NCBI RefSeq assembly: GCF_001191005.1
Contig: NZ_CP012201.1
Coordinates: 3,534,001 to 3,598,000, forward strand
Source of the DNA: Massilia sp. NR 4-1
GTDB taxonomy: Bacteria > Pseudomonadota > Gammaproteobacteria > Burkholderiales > Burkholderiaceae_D
Reading direction: 5' to 3'
DNA: 64,000 bases
A program made the translations under genes and the position numbers. The notes beneath the pieces were generated by a model. The model was not told the origin of the DNA. It did not search any database and saw nothing but the letters and a program-made list of their open reading frames with translations. Numbering within the stretch: the stretch's first letter is position 1; every line of letters begins with the position of its first letter. Shown here piece after piece: positions 1-5,704 of this stretch.

Positions 1-561
1 GGCATTCCGGCCGGCGTGGCGAATGCCGGCATTTCCGGCGCCCGCCTGCTGAGCGACGGCATGGGCGTCAAAGCCGCCGATCGCCTGCAGCACGATGTCC
101 TCGACCAGCCCCACGCCGGCGCCCTCGTCCTCATGCTTGGCACCAACGATATCGGCTGGCCCGGCAGCGCTCTGGCGCCCAAGGAGGCGGCCATGACGGC
201 CGAGCGCCTGATCGCCGGCTACCGCGCCCTCATCGAACGCGCCCGCCAGCGCCAGCTGCGCGTAGTCGGCGCCACGCTGCCGCCATTCGCCGGGGCGCTG
301 AGCGGCACGCCGATCACCGGCTACGACTCGCCGGCCAAGGACGCCTTGCGGCGCCAGGTCAACGACTGGATCCGCAACAGCGGCGCCTTCGATGCCGTGG
401 CCGATTTCGATGCCGTGCTGCGCGATCCCGCCCATCCCGAACGCCTGCTGCCCGCCTACGATTCCGGCGACCATCTGCATCCCAACGATGCCGGCTTCCA
501 GGCCATGGCCAATGCCATCGATCTGCCGGCCTTGTTCAAAAACTCCGCACTCTCCCGCTAA
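1..561 (+). CDS. SGNH/GDSL-type hydrolase, 3' part
   Basis: The reading frame is open at the left edge of the window, so the N-terminus and the GDS nucleophile block lie outside it. The visible 186 residues carry the block III motif LGTNDIG and, near the C-terminus, DHLHPNDAG, which matches the catalytic Asp-x-x-His block V of SGNH esterases/lipases. Such enzymes hydrolyse acyl or acetyl esters and are often secreted; the substrate cannot be read from this fragment. It converges on the minus-strand peptide island and is separated from it by the hairpin at 568-593. The family call is firm, the function is not. Confidence 0.85.
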   Translation, partial: GIPAGVANAGISGARLLSDGMGVKAADRLQHDVLDQPHAGALVLMLGTNDIGWPGSALAPKEAAMTAERLIAGYRALIERARQRQLRVVGATLPPFAGALSGTPITGYDSPAKDALRRQVNDWIRNSGAFDAVADFDAVLRDPAHPERLLPAYDSGDHLHPNDAGFQAMANAIDLPALFKNSALSR

Positions 562-567
562 AGACAA

Positions 568-593
568 GGGGCGCCGTTCATGAACGGCGCCCC
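568..593. terminator. Bidirectional hairpin between SGNH hydrolase and peptide P10
   Basis: This is a perfect 26-bp inverted repeat (GGGGCGCCGTTCA and its complement) placed directly after the SGNH stop at 561 and before the P10 stop at 602. On the minus strand it is followed by a T-containing tract (TTGTCTTT), so it may serve as terminator for P9-P10 as well as for the hydrolase. Confidence 0.7.
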
Positions 594-601
594 GCTTTCA
601 T

Positions 602-805
602 TCAGGGATATTTCACCGCGCACTGCGCGCGGCAGCGATCCAGCTCGCGCACACAGGCTTGCGAACCTGGACGCTGCGGCGTTTGCCGGCACATTTCCCA
701 GCTCGCTTCGCAGCTGTCGACGCATAGCTCATAGCCCAGGTTGGCGGAAGCATAGGACGTCCCCAGACCCAGCGCGAATACAAAGAAAGCGATTTTCTTC
801 AACAC
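602..805 (-). CDS. Secreted six-cysteine peptide P10
   Basis: 67 residues. I chose the GTG at 805 because AAAGGGG lies just upstream and because the protein then aligns from its first residue with P8. Residues 1-20 form a Sec signal peptide (LKKIAFFVFALGLG core, cleavage near YAS/ANL). The mature part has six cysteines spaced 3-6-11-6-3. It lies 16 nt downstream of P9, the same arrangement and nearly the same spacing as P8 after P7, so P9-P10 and P7-P8 are duplicates of one two-gene unit. No enzymatic motif is present. I do not recognise a named family; the function is unknown. Confidence 0.8.
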   Translation of the reverse strand: MLKKIAFFVFALGLGTSYASANLGYELCVDSCEASWEMCRQTPQRPGSQACVRELDRCRAQCAVKYP

Positions 806-821
806 AAACTGCCCCTTTCGC

Positions 822-1010
822 TTAGTTGGCTTTGCAGTACGACATGCACTGCTTGTAGTTGCGCAGGCAGGTCGGTGGTTTAGGCCAGCCGTTATCCAGG
901 CAGGCCTGGTAAAAATCGAAGCAATTGCTCTCGCAATCCTCGTCGGCTGCGAATGCAAAACCGCTGCCCATCGCCATCGCAAAAATGAAGAAGCCGAGTT
1001 TTTTCAACAT
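822..1010 (-). CDS. Secreted six-cysteine peptide P9
   Basis: 62 residues, with AGGAGA ahead of the ATG at 1010. The signal peptide starts MLKKLGFFIFAMAMG and is likely cleaved after FAFAA. The acidic mature part of about 40 residues has cysteines spaced 3-6-10-6-3. It pairs with P7: by eye about 19 of 22 signal residues and 19 of 39 mature residues are identical, the six cysteines among them. It lies downstream of the glutaredoxin-like gene at 1104-1490, from which it is separated by 93 bp containing a hairpin, and is probably cotranscribed with it. Function unknown. Confidence 0.82.
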   Translation of the reverse strand: MLKKLGFFIFAMAMGSGFAFAADEDCESNCFDFYQACLDNGWPKPPTCLRNYKQCMSYCKAN

Positions 1011-1056
1011 ATTGTTTATCTCCTAGTAAAAATGCGGACGACAGGACTCCCGCAGT

Positions 1057-1078
1057 GCCAGACCGTCCGGTATCTGGC
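1057..1078. other. Intergenic hairpin between glutaredoxin A and P9
   Basis: GCCAGA and TCTGGC form a stem around CCGTCCGGTA, whose CCG and CGG can extend the pairing. There is no T-run, so an RNA processing or stability element is as likely as a terminator. The same element occurs at 2463-2488. Confidence 0.5.
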
Positions 1079-1103
1079 GCTGTTTTCTGAAGCGACGATG
1101 GGA

Positions 1104-1490
1104 TTAGTTAGCGAACTTCTTCAGTGCATCCTCGACGGCTGCCTGGTTGAAGCCTTCGATGCGGCGATTGCCGATAAGGATCATGGGGACGCCGCCGCCG
1201 CCCAGTTGCGCGAATTCCTTCTTGGCCTTCTCCGACTGGTCGACGTAGAGATCGGCGAAAGCGATATTGTGTTCCTTCAGATAAGCGCGGGTCTTGATGC
1301 AGAAGGGACAGGTTTCCGTGCCATACACCACCACCTTGGTCGTGGTGTCGGGGAAATAGGCCGCGTAGTTGCCTTCGGTGTAAGGCTTCTTGAACATGGC
1401 GGGCAGCTTGGCGATCGCCAATCCCGCGCCCAGGCCTGCCGCCAGAATCACCACATAGGCCGCAGCCGTTTTCAGTTTTTTACCGATCAT
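1104..1490 (-). CDS. Membrane-anchored glutaredoxin-like protein A
   Basis: 128 residues from the ATG at 1490. I prefer this start over an ATG 24 bp upstream because AGAGG is correctly placed and the paralogue at 5127-5513 begins identically with MIGKK. Residues 8-27 form one membrane segment after a lysine-rich start. Residues 50-128 are a thioredoxin-fold glutaredoxin domain with the dithiol site CPFC (61-64) and GVP with the expected cis-proline at 102. An N-in topology would place the domain in the periplasm, but lysines also follow the membrane segment, so this is not certain. Expected activity is thiol-disulfide exchange. It heads the P9-P10 unit and follows a promoter module at 1794-1822 with a leader of about 300 nt. 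Confidence 0.85.
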   Translation of the reverse strand: MIGKKLKTAAAYVVILAAGLGAGLAIAKLPAMFKKPYTEGNYAAYFPDTTTKVVVYGTETCPFCIKTRAYLKEHNIAFADLYVDQSEKAKKEFAQLGGGGVPMILIGNRRIEGFNQAAVEDALKKFAN

Positions 1491-1660
1491 TTGTCTACCT
1501 CTATCCCTAAACACAAAAATTTTAAAAACAGCCAGCCACGCCGCAAGCCATGACAGACTCGCAGCTTCAAAAACCAGCTATCAAAAGAGAACTAAACGCT
1601 TATGTGGCAGGGAGGCAAGCGGTAGTACAGGAAGTGCTCGAACCCAGCGTGGGTGTAAAG

Positions 1661-1885
1661 GAAAATTTTTTTAGCATTTTTGTCTCGTATTGTGAATTAT
1701 CCACGGCGACAACTGCATTGCGCGCCACCGTTTAAACGCAACTTATTTCAATTCCGACGACATTTTATATTTGGCAATAATTCCGCCAAGGCCACAATAA
1801 AACAGCAAAAAAGCTGTGTCAAGAAATTCATGAGAATAGAAGAAATTCTCATTAAAAATACGACGCTATTAATTTAATAGTAATT
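1661..1885 (-). repeat. Upstream repeat module, copy 1
   Basis: Noncoding AT-rich module homologous along its length to 2545-2765. Its distal part, from the promoter to the terminal palindrome, is also homologous to 5575-5672. It contains the conserved promoter, a dyad on the -35 box and the palindrome CTATTAATTTAATAG. Confidence 0.75.
1794..1822 (-). promoter_or_regulatory. Sigma70-type promoter of glutaredoxin A
   Basis: On the minus strand TTGACA (1822-1817), exactly 17 bp, then TATTGT (1799-1794). The -35 box sits inside the dyad TCA-n-GAA-n-TTC-n-TGA (1819-1833). The same layout recurs at 2674-2702 and 5580-5608. Confidence 0.75.
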
Positions 1886-1915
1886 TCATGCATAGGGTGA
1901 ATGCCTGCGCATTCC

Positions 1916-1954
1916 GGGCCGGCCATCCAGCCTATGCGGATGCCGGCCCCTTTT
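1916..1954. terminator. Hairpin downstream of P8
   Basis: GGGCCGGC with CATCC pairs with GGATGCCGGCCC, leaving one bulged base. The T-run lies on the plus-strand side (CCCCTTTT), so intrinsic termination of P8, which runs on the minus strand, is uncertain. Confidence 0.4.
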
Positions 1955-2015
1955 CAACGGCGATTACCGGGAGGCAATCGCACGTGCTGCGGCCACTGCA
2001 CAGCCGCGATCCCGC

Positions 2016-2219
2016 TTAGGAGTACAACTGCTTGCAATTCCAGAAGCAACGCTGTCTCTCATTGAAGCAGGCATTGGGGTCGAGCCAAGTCGGATTCGAG
2101 CTGCAGTTTTCCCAGGCTGCGCCGCAATCGTCGAGGCACAGCATGTATTCCTGGCTGGAGGCGGCATAGGCCGTTCCCAGGCCCAGGGCAAAAACAAAGA
2201 AAGCGATTTTCTTCAGCAT
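2016..2219 (-). CDS. Secreted six-cysteine peptide P8
   Basis: 67 residues, with GGAGG ahead of the ATG at 2219. The signal peptide MLKKIAFFVFALGLG is nearly identical to that of P10 (18 of 20 residues, counting the start as Met). The mature part has cysteines spaced 3-6-11-6-3 but shares only about 17 of 47 residues with P10, six of them cysteines. It lies 15 nt after P7. It is part of the second copy of the duplicated unit, whose glutaredoxin has been lost. Function unknown. Confidence 0.82.
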   Translation of the reverse strand: MLKKIAFFVFALGLGTAYAASSQEYMLCLDDCGAAWENCSSNPTWLDPNACFNERQRCFWNCKQLYS

Positions 2220-2234
2220 AATGCTTTCCTCCGC

Positions 2235-2420
2235 TTAAGGTTCGCAATGAGTCTGGCAGTACTGGTAATTGCGCAGGCAGACGGCAGGTTTCGTCACGCC
2301 GTTTTCCAGGCAAGCCTGGTAAGTTTCGAAGCAGTCACCAGTGCAGATGCCACCGGCAGCCAGCGCAAAGCCGCTACCCAGTGCCATTGCAAAAACGAAG
2401 AAACCAAGTTTTTTCAGCAT
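2235..2420 (-). CDS. Secreted six-cysteine peptide P7
   Basis: 61 residues, with AAGGAAAA ahead of the ATG at 2420. The signal peptide MLKKLGFFVFAMALG is cleaved near FALAA. The mature cysteine spacing is 3-6-10-6-3. It is the paralogue of P9, and the stretch CLRNY is kept in both. Promoter copy 2 (2674-2702) lies about 250 bp upstream. The glutaredoxin gene expected between promoter and peptide is reduced to a short 3' remnant at 2512. Function unknown. Confidence 0.82.
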   Translation of the reverse strand: MLKKLGFFVFAMALGSGFALAAGGICTGDCFETYQACLENGVTKPAVCLRNYQYCQTHCEP

Positions 2421-2462
2421 AAGACCATTTTCCTTGAGAAAGTACGGACGATAAAGGTCCTA

Positions 2463-2488
2463 GCGCCAGACTGTCCGGGATCTGGCGC
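2463..2488. other. Intergenic hairpin upstream of P7
   Basis: GCGCCAGA pairs with TCTGGCGC around CTGTCCGGGA. It is homologous in sequence and position to the hairpin at 1057-1078, which supports the unit duplication. Confidence 0.5.
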
Positions 2489-2511
2489 CATTTCTGAAAC
2501 TATGGGATATG

Positions 2512-2544
2512 TTACTCAGCAAGCTTCTTCAGCTTCGGTGCAAA
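2512..2544 (-). pseudogene. Remnant 3' end of a third glutaredoxin-like gene
   Basis: Reading the minus strand, the last codons before the TAA at 2512-2514 give LKKLAE, matching LKKFAN at the end of glutaredoxin A. At DNA level 17 of the last 21 bases agree with 1104-1124. Immediately upstream the sequence switches to one homologous with the leader of glutaredoxin A (AAAATTTT at about 2545 versus 1663). The rest of the gene and part of its leader, about 0.5 kb relative to copy 1, are missing. Confidence 0.65.
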
Positions 2545-2765
2545 ATTTTCTTACAAAGGTTTGCCCCGAATTCCGAATTAACAACGACGGCATCTCATGC
2601 TGCGACACCGTTCAAACATCACTTATTTTGCTTCCAGCGATATTTTATATTTGGCAATAGTTTCGCCAAAGCCACGATAAATCAGCAAAAATTCCATGTC
2701 AAGAAATTCATGCAAGTTTATCGAATTCACATAAAAACAATAAACTATTAATTTAATAGTAATTC
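2545..2765 (-). repeat. Upstream repeat module, copy 2
   Basis: Homologous to 1661-1885: shared blocks include ATTTTATATTTGGCAATA, the promoter, TCAAGAAATTCATG and CTATTAATTTAATAG (2745-2759). It ends 12 bp before the stop of the M48 gene. Confidence 0.75.
2674..2702 (-). promoter_or_regulatory. Sigma70-type promoter of P7-P8
   Basis: On the minus strand TTGACA (2702-2697), 17 bp, TATCGT (2679-2674). It is overlapped by the dyad at 2699-2713, which has one mismatch in its last base. Confidence 0.7.
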
Positions 2766-2776
2766 TTTGGAATGCG

Positions 2777-3529
2777 CTATTCGCCGAAAAGACGGGCCAT
2801 GCCGCGCGCGGTGGCCTGGCGCGACCAAGGCAGCGGATAGGCATCCAGCAAAGCGCCGCCGCCCTCCCCGGCCGCCAGCTTGCGGTAGAAGCTGACCATG
2901 GCGCTGGCAGGCCAGCCGGCACGGTGGGCCAGCACCATGCCCAACTGGTCGGCTTCGCGTTCCTGCAGATGGCCGAGGGTGGACAGGTGCAGCTGCAGGC
3001 CAAGATCGGAGTCGAGCCGTTCCAGCATCACGTCCGGCGGCAGGGCATAGGGGCGGACCAGCAGCAAGGCTTCGGACAGGGTTTCACGGTGGTGCTCGGC
3101 CACGGCATGCGCGATCTCATGGCCCAGCAAGGTCGCCAGCTCGCCGTCATCCAGCATCAGGCGGCCGACGAAAGCCGCGCCGACCAGGATTTTTCCGCCC
3201 GCCAGACACATGGCGTCGACCTCGGGGGCGCTGGTCACGTGGAACTCCCAGTCCCATTGCGCGCTTTCCGGCTTCAGTTCGGCCGCCGCCTGCAGCAGGC
3301 CGGCGCCGATCGCCTGCAGGCGCCGTAGCAGCGGGCGGTCTTCATCCAGACGGCCTTGCGCCGCCAGCTCGACCACCTGGCTGATATAGCGGTCCTCCAT
3401 CGCCAGCGCCACTTCCTCGGATGCGTAGCGCAGCTCCTGCCAGCGGCCGGAATCGGGGACCTGTCCGCGCGCTCCCGTGCATAGCGCCAGCGCCAGGCAG
3501 AATGCCAGCAGCGGTGCGACGATCTTCAT
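2777..3529 (-). CDS. Secreted M48-family zinc metalloprotease
   Basis: 250 residues with a signal peptide at 1-22. HEIAH (137-141) provides two zinc ligands and the catalytic Glu. EREAD (190-194) fits the third-ligand motif of M48 peptidases such as BepA/LoiP. The protein therefore probably acts in the periplasm on misfolded or outer-membrane proteins. GAGG lies ahead of the ATG. A 19-bp perfect palindrome overlaps the presumed transcription start, so the gene probably has its own regulation. It is embedded between peptide genes and could act on the peptides or simply be a passenger; the sequence does not decide this. Confidence 0.88.
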   Translation of the reverse strand: MKIVAPLLAFCLALALCTGARGQVPDSGRWQELRYASEEVALAMEDRYISQVVELAAQGRLDEDRPLLRRLQAIGAGLLQAAAELKPESAQWDWEFHVTSAPEVDAMCLAGGKILVGAAFVGRLMLDDGELATLLGHEIAHAVAEHHRETLSEALLLVRPYALPPDVMLERLDSDLGLQLHLSTLGHLQEREADQLGMVLAHRAGWPASAMVSFYRKLAAGEGGGALLDAYPLPWSRQATARGMARLFGE

Positions 3530-3538
3530 GGCCGCCTC

Positions 3539-3557
3539 GATATAAACTGTTTATATC
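3539..3557. promoter_or_regulatory. 19-bp palindromic operator upstream of the M48 gene
   Basis: GATATAAAC-T-GTTTATATC is a perfect inverted repeat 9 bp upstream of the M48 start codon. It lies just downstream of a -10 box (TATATT, 3563-3558 minus), where a bound repressor would block transcription. Confidence 0.6.
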
Positions 3558-3585
3558 AATATAGCCAGCACTGGGCGGCATGCAA
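3558..3585 (-). promoter_or_regulatory. Promoter of the M48 protease gene
   Basis: On the minus strand TTGCAT (3585-3580), 16 bp, TATATT (3563-3558). It sits between the P6 terminator and the palindrome. Confidence 0.55.
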
Positions 3586-3600
3586 GGAATGGTGCTGAAA

Positions 3601-3631
3601 AACAAAACGCCGCGGAAGGCGGCGTTTTGTT
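3601..3631 (-). terminator. Terminator after P6
   Basis: AACAAAACGCCGC and GGCGGCGTTTTGTT pair almost perfectly around a short loop. The A/T-rich stem ends give a T-run on either strand. It closes the P2-P6 cluster. Confidence 0.8.
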
Positions 3632-3669
3632 CTGATGCGGTGGCTCGACAGGCCGCCGCGCAATCGGGA

Positions 3670-3858
3670 TTACAGGCCTTCGCAGCTCATCAGGCAGACG
3701 CCCAGCTCGCCGGCGCAATTGTCGCTCAGGCCTTTCCACTCGCAGTAATTGTAGATGTTATTGCAGTTCTGCTCGCAGCGCTCGAAAGCGCTGCCGCCGC
3801 TGGCCAGTGCGGAGAAGGAGCAGGCGGCTGCGAACAGGAAGATACCCAGTTTTTTCAT
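3670..3858 (-). CDS. Secreted six-cysteine peptide P6
   Basis: 62 residues. The signal peptide MKKLGIFLFAAACSFSALA is closest to that of P1. The cysteine in it is not in a canonical lipobox, so signal peptidase I cleavage after ALA is more likely than lipidation. The mature cysteine spacing is 3-6-8-6-3, the shortest central loop in the set. It is the last gene of the P2-P6 cluster and is followed by a strong terminator. The Shine-Dalgarno GGAAAAAA is modest. Function unknown. Confidence 0.8.
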   Translation of the reverse strand: MKKLGIFLFAAACSFSALASGGSAFERCEQNCNNIYNYCEWKGLSDNCAGELGVCLMSCEGL

Positions 3859-3978
3859 GATCTTTTTTCCATCCGGGACATAGTTATGGCCGCAACGCCG
3901 CTGTCCCTTGCGCGGCGTACAGCAAATATTGAGCTGCTTAAGATAAATACGGCGGGACTGTCGCTTGCAGCATCCGCC

Positions 3979-4170
3979 TTAACGGCAATTGCGGCGGCAT
4001 GCGATGGTCGCCTCATCGCACACTTGTTCCTGGGTGCCGCCATGCTCCAGACAGGCAGAATAAGCATCCATGCAGGCCCGCAGACAAGCAGGGCGGTCCT
4101 GCGCCCCGGCAAACGAGGCGGACAGCGCAGCGGCGGCGGAAAATACGAAGAGCAGAGCTTGCTTACGCAT
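3979..4170 (-). CDS. Secreted six-cysteine peptide P5
   Basis: 63 residues from the ATG at 4170, chosen because GGGGAG sits 5 nt upstream; an in-frame ATG 27 bp further up would spoil the signal peptide. The signal core ALLFVFSAAAALSASFAGA closely matches that of P3. The mature cysteine spacing is 3-6-10-6-3 and the C-terminus is CRRNCR. It starts 11 nt after P4. Function unknown. Confidence 0.8.
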   Translation of the reverse strand: MRKQALLFVFSAAAALSASFAGAQDRPACLRACMDAYSACLEHGGTQEQVCDEATIACRRNCR

Positions 4171-4181
4171 GTTTTCTCCCC

Positions 4182-4367
4182 TTAATCGATCGGACAAGCT
4201 TTCTCACAGACACGCAGATTGTGGGCACAGATCTGCGGCGCCCACATGCTTGACTGGCAATCGTAGTACTCCTCCAGGCACTGTTGGCGGCATTCCGCAA
4301 AGCCGGCAAATGCGGACGAACAAGCCAGACCAAAGGCGAAAATAAAGCAGGTGGATTTTTTAAACAT
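4182..4367 (-). CDS. Secreted six-cysteine peptide P4
   Basis: 61 residues from the ATG at 4367, preceded by GAGGGAA; an ATG 27 bp upstream is less likely. The signal peptide MFKKSTCFIFAFGLACSSAFA is probably cleaved after AFA. The mature cysteine spacing is 3-6-9-6-3, with net negative charge (six acidic, three basic). It is followed after 11 nt by P5, which indicates cotranscription. Function unknown. Confidence 0.8.
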   Translation of the reverse strand: MFKKSTCFIFAFGLACSSAFAGFAECRQQCLEEYYDCQSSMWAPQICAHNLRVCEKACPID

Positions 4368-4447
4368 GGCATTCCCTCGTTCCTGGATTTTCAAACCACA
4401 GACTTCCGGCTATGCATGGCTGAGTCCATGAAAAAGTTCCCGGCGGC

Positions 4448-4639
4448 TTAACGGCAGCTGCGGCGGCACATGGTGTACGCGAAGTCGCACATATACGCTT
4501 CGTAAACGCCGTCCTCAAGACAGCTCGTGTGGGTATCGCTGCAGCGCTGCATGCAGGTTTCACGATCGGCGGCGCCGGCGAACGATGCGGACAGCGCGGC
4601 GGCGGCGGCAAATACGAAGAGCAGAACTTTCTTGTGCAT
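4448..4639 (-). CDS. Secreted six-cysteine peptide P3
   Basis: 63 residues, with AAAGGAAAA ahead of the ATG. The signal core LLFVFAAAAALSASFAGA is almost that of P5. The mature cysteine spacing is 3-6-10-6-3, ending CRRSCR like P5, so P3 and P5 are close paralogues. A hairpin at 4680-4703 separates it from P2. Function unknown. Confidence 0.82.
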   Translation of the reverse strand: MHKKVLLFVFAAAAALSASFAGAADRETCMQRCSDTHTSCLEDGVYEAYMCDFAYTMCRRSCR

Positions 4640-4679
4640 GATTTTTCCTTTTCAGTTTTCAGCAATCAGATTGCAAGAA

Positions 4680-4703
4680 ATGGCCTGATACAGCTCAGGC
4701 CAT
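4680..4703. other. Intergenic hairpin between P2 and P3
   Basis: ATGGCCTGA and TCAGGCCAT form a perfect 9-bp stem around TACAGC. The left arm plus loop recurs at about 5008-5022, between glutaredoxin B and P2. There is no T-run. Confidence 0.45.
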
Positions 4704-4776
4704 CGACGACGCATTGATACCCATCGACAGCGAGGCAGGGAGGGGGAATAAAGTTATCGCCCCGCCCTTTTTTGTA

Positions 4777-4962
4777 TTACGGAATGCAGGTGGCGCGGCA
4801 CTCGCGATAGAGGCGGCTGCAGTAGGTCCGGATCGGCGAATCCATGCACTGCTCCAAGCGTGTATCGCACTCGTCGCAGTAAACGGGGTTAGCCGCGCCG
4901 GCCAGCGAAGCGGACAAGGCGGTGGCAGCGGCAAACACGAAGAAGGCAATTTTTTTCATCAT
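4777..4962 (-). CDS. Secreted six-cysteine peptide P2
   Basis: 61 residues starting MMKK, so either Met could be used; AAGGGA lies upstream. The signal peptide KIAFFVFAAATALSASLAGA combines features of the P8/P10 and P3/P5 leaders. The mature cysteine spacing is 2-6-8-6-3, the only member with x2 in the first pair. It follows glutaredoxin B by 164 bp and opens the P2-P6 series. Function unknown. Confidence 0.8.
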   Translation of the reverse strand: MMKKIAFFVFAAATALSASLAGAANPVYCDECDTRLEQCMDSPIRTYCSRLYRECRATCIP

Positions 4963-5126
4963 GATTCAAATCCCTTTCCTGATAGATGCAATAATCAATC
5001 GACAATGGATGGCCTGATACAGCCCCGGGTGGCCCGCCCGTGCAGCAAAATTTCAGGCAGCAAAATCCCCTCGGAAGCGGATCGTTCAAATCCGGCTCCG
5101 CTGCGTGCGGCAAATACGGTGAATTC

Positions 5127-5513
5127 TTAGTTGACGAACTTTTTCAGTGCGTCGTCGAGAGCGGCTTGATTGAAGCCTTCGATGCGGCGATTACCGACCA
5201 GAATCATGGGCACGCCACCGCCGCCCAATTGGCCGAATTCTTTCTTGGCCTTTTCCGAATTGTCCACATACAAATCGGCGAAGGCGATATTGCGCTCTTT
5301 CAAATAGGCGCGGGTTTTAATGCAGAAGGGGCAGGTCTCCGTGCCATATACCACTACCTTGGTGCTGGTATCGGGGAAGTAGGCAGCGTAATTGCCTTCG
5401 ACATAAGGCTTCTTGAACATGGCCGGCAGCTTGGCCAGGCCCAGGCCGACACCCAGGCCAGCCGCCAGGATGAGAATATAGACAGCCACGACTTTAATCT
5501 TCTTTCCGATCAT
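5127..5513 (-). CDS. Membrane-anchored glutaredoxin-like protein B
   Basis: 128 residues and colinear with protein A. By eye 110 of 128 positions are identical, and half of the 18 differences are conservative changes in or near the membrane segment (residues 6-26). It has the same CPFC (61-64), GVP and GFNQ motifs. It is expected to be anchored in the inner membrane and to exchange thiols and disulfides, possibly in the periplasm. It heads the P2-P6 cluster under promoter copy 3, with a leader of about 60 nt instead of about 300. The strong conservation of A and B contrasts with the divergence of the adjacent peptides. Confidence 0.87.
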   Translation of the reverse strand: MIGKKIKVVAVYILILAAGLGVGLGLAKLPAMFKKPYVEGNYAAYFPDTSTKVVVYGTETCPFCIKTRAYLKERNIAFADLYVDNSEKAKKEFGQLGGGGVPMILVGNRRIEGFNQAALDDALKKFVN

Positions 5514-5574
5514 CTCCAGCGCCTTTATTTTGTAATGTTTTATTTACTTTGGCCATTTTGCAAGAATGACTCCA

Positions 5575-5672
5575 CGGCAACAATAGTGCAGCCCAAAACC
5601 CATGTCAAGAATATTCATGAGCATAGAAAAATTCTGCATTAAAAATACGACGCTATTAATTTAGTAGTAACT
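5575..5672 (-). repeat. Upstream repeat module, copy 3
   Basis: Shares with copies 1 and 2 the promoter, the dyad over the -35 box (here TCAAGAATATTCATGA, 5605-5620, one base longer and still symmetric) and the palindrome (5653-5667, one mismatch). The block AAAAATACGACGCTATTAAT is identical to copy 1. Confidence 0.7.
5580..5608 (-). promoter_or_regulatory. Sigma70-type promoter of glutaredoxin B
   Basis: On the minus strand TTGACA (5608-5603), 17 bp, TATTGT (5585-5580). It is identical in boxes and spacing to the glutaredoxin A promoter. Confidence 0.75.
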
Positions 5673-5704
5673 GTGTGCCGTGGAGCGGTTTTCCGCGGAG
5701 AGTT

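Larger units (their letters stand above)
1491..2015. other. AT-rich intergenic region with promoter module copy 1
   Basis: 525 bp without a convincing gene. From high to low coordinates it holds the hairpin after P8 (1916-1954), a 15-bp palindrome CTATTAA-T-TTAATAG (1866-1880), the dyad TCAAGAAATTCATGA (1819-1833), the promoter (1794-1822) and then about 300 nt of leader before glutaredoxin A. A 61-codon plus-strand reading frame at 1550-1735 has no supporting features. Confidence 0.6.

Noticed and set aside
1032..1553. Plus-strand frame antisense to glutaredoxin A (and 5040-5642 over B)
   Set aside because: Both exist only because the paralogues share antisense frames. The minus-strand proteins have signal or anchor segments, catalytic motifs, ribosome sites and promoters.
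1550..1735. Small plus-strand frame in the leader of glutaredoxin A
   Set aside because: No ribosome site, no homologue in the equivalent region of copy 2, and the composition is that of noncoding DNA.
1661..5672. CRISPR-like or insertion-sequence origin of the repeats
   Set aside because: There are only three long, diverged copies with promoters and no spacers, no cas genes, no transposase and no terminal inverted repeats. Tandem gene duplication explains them.
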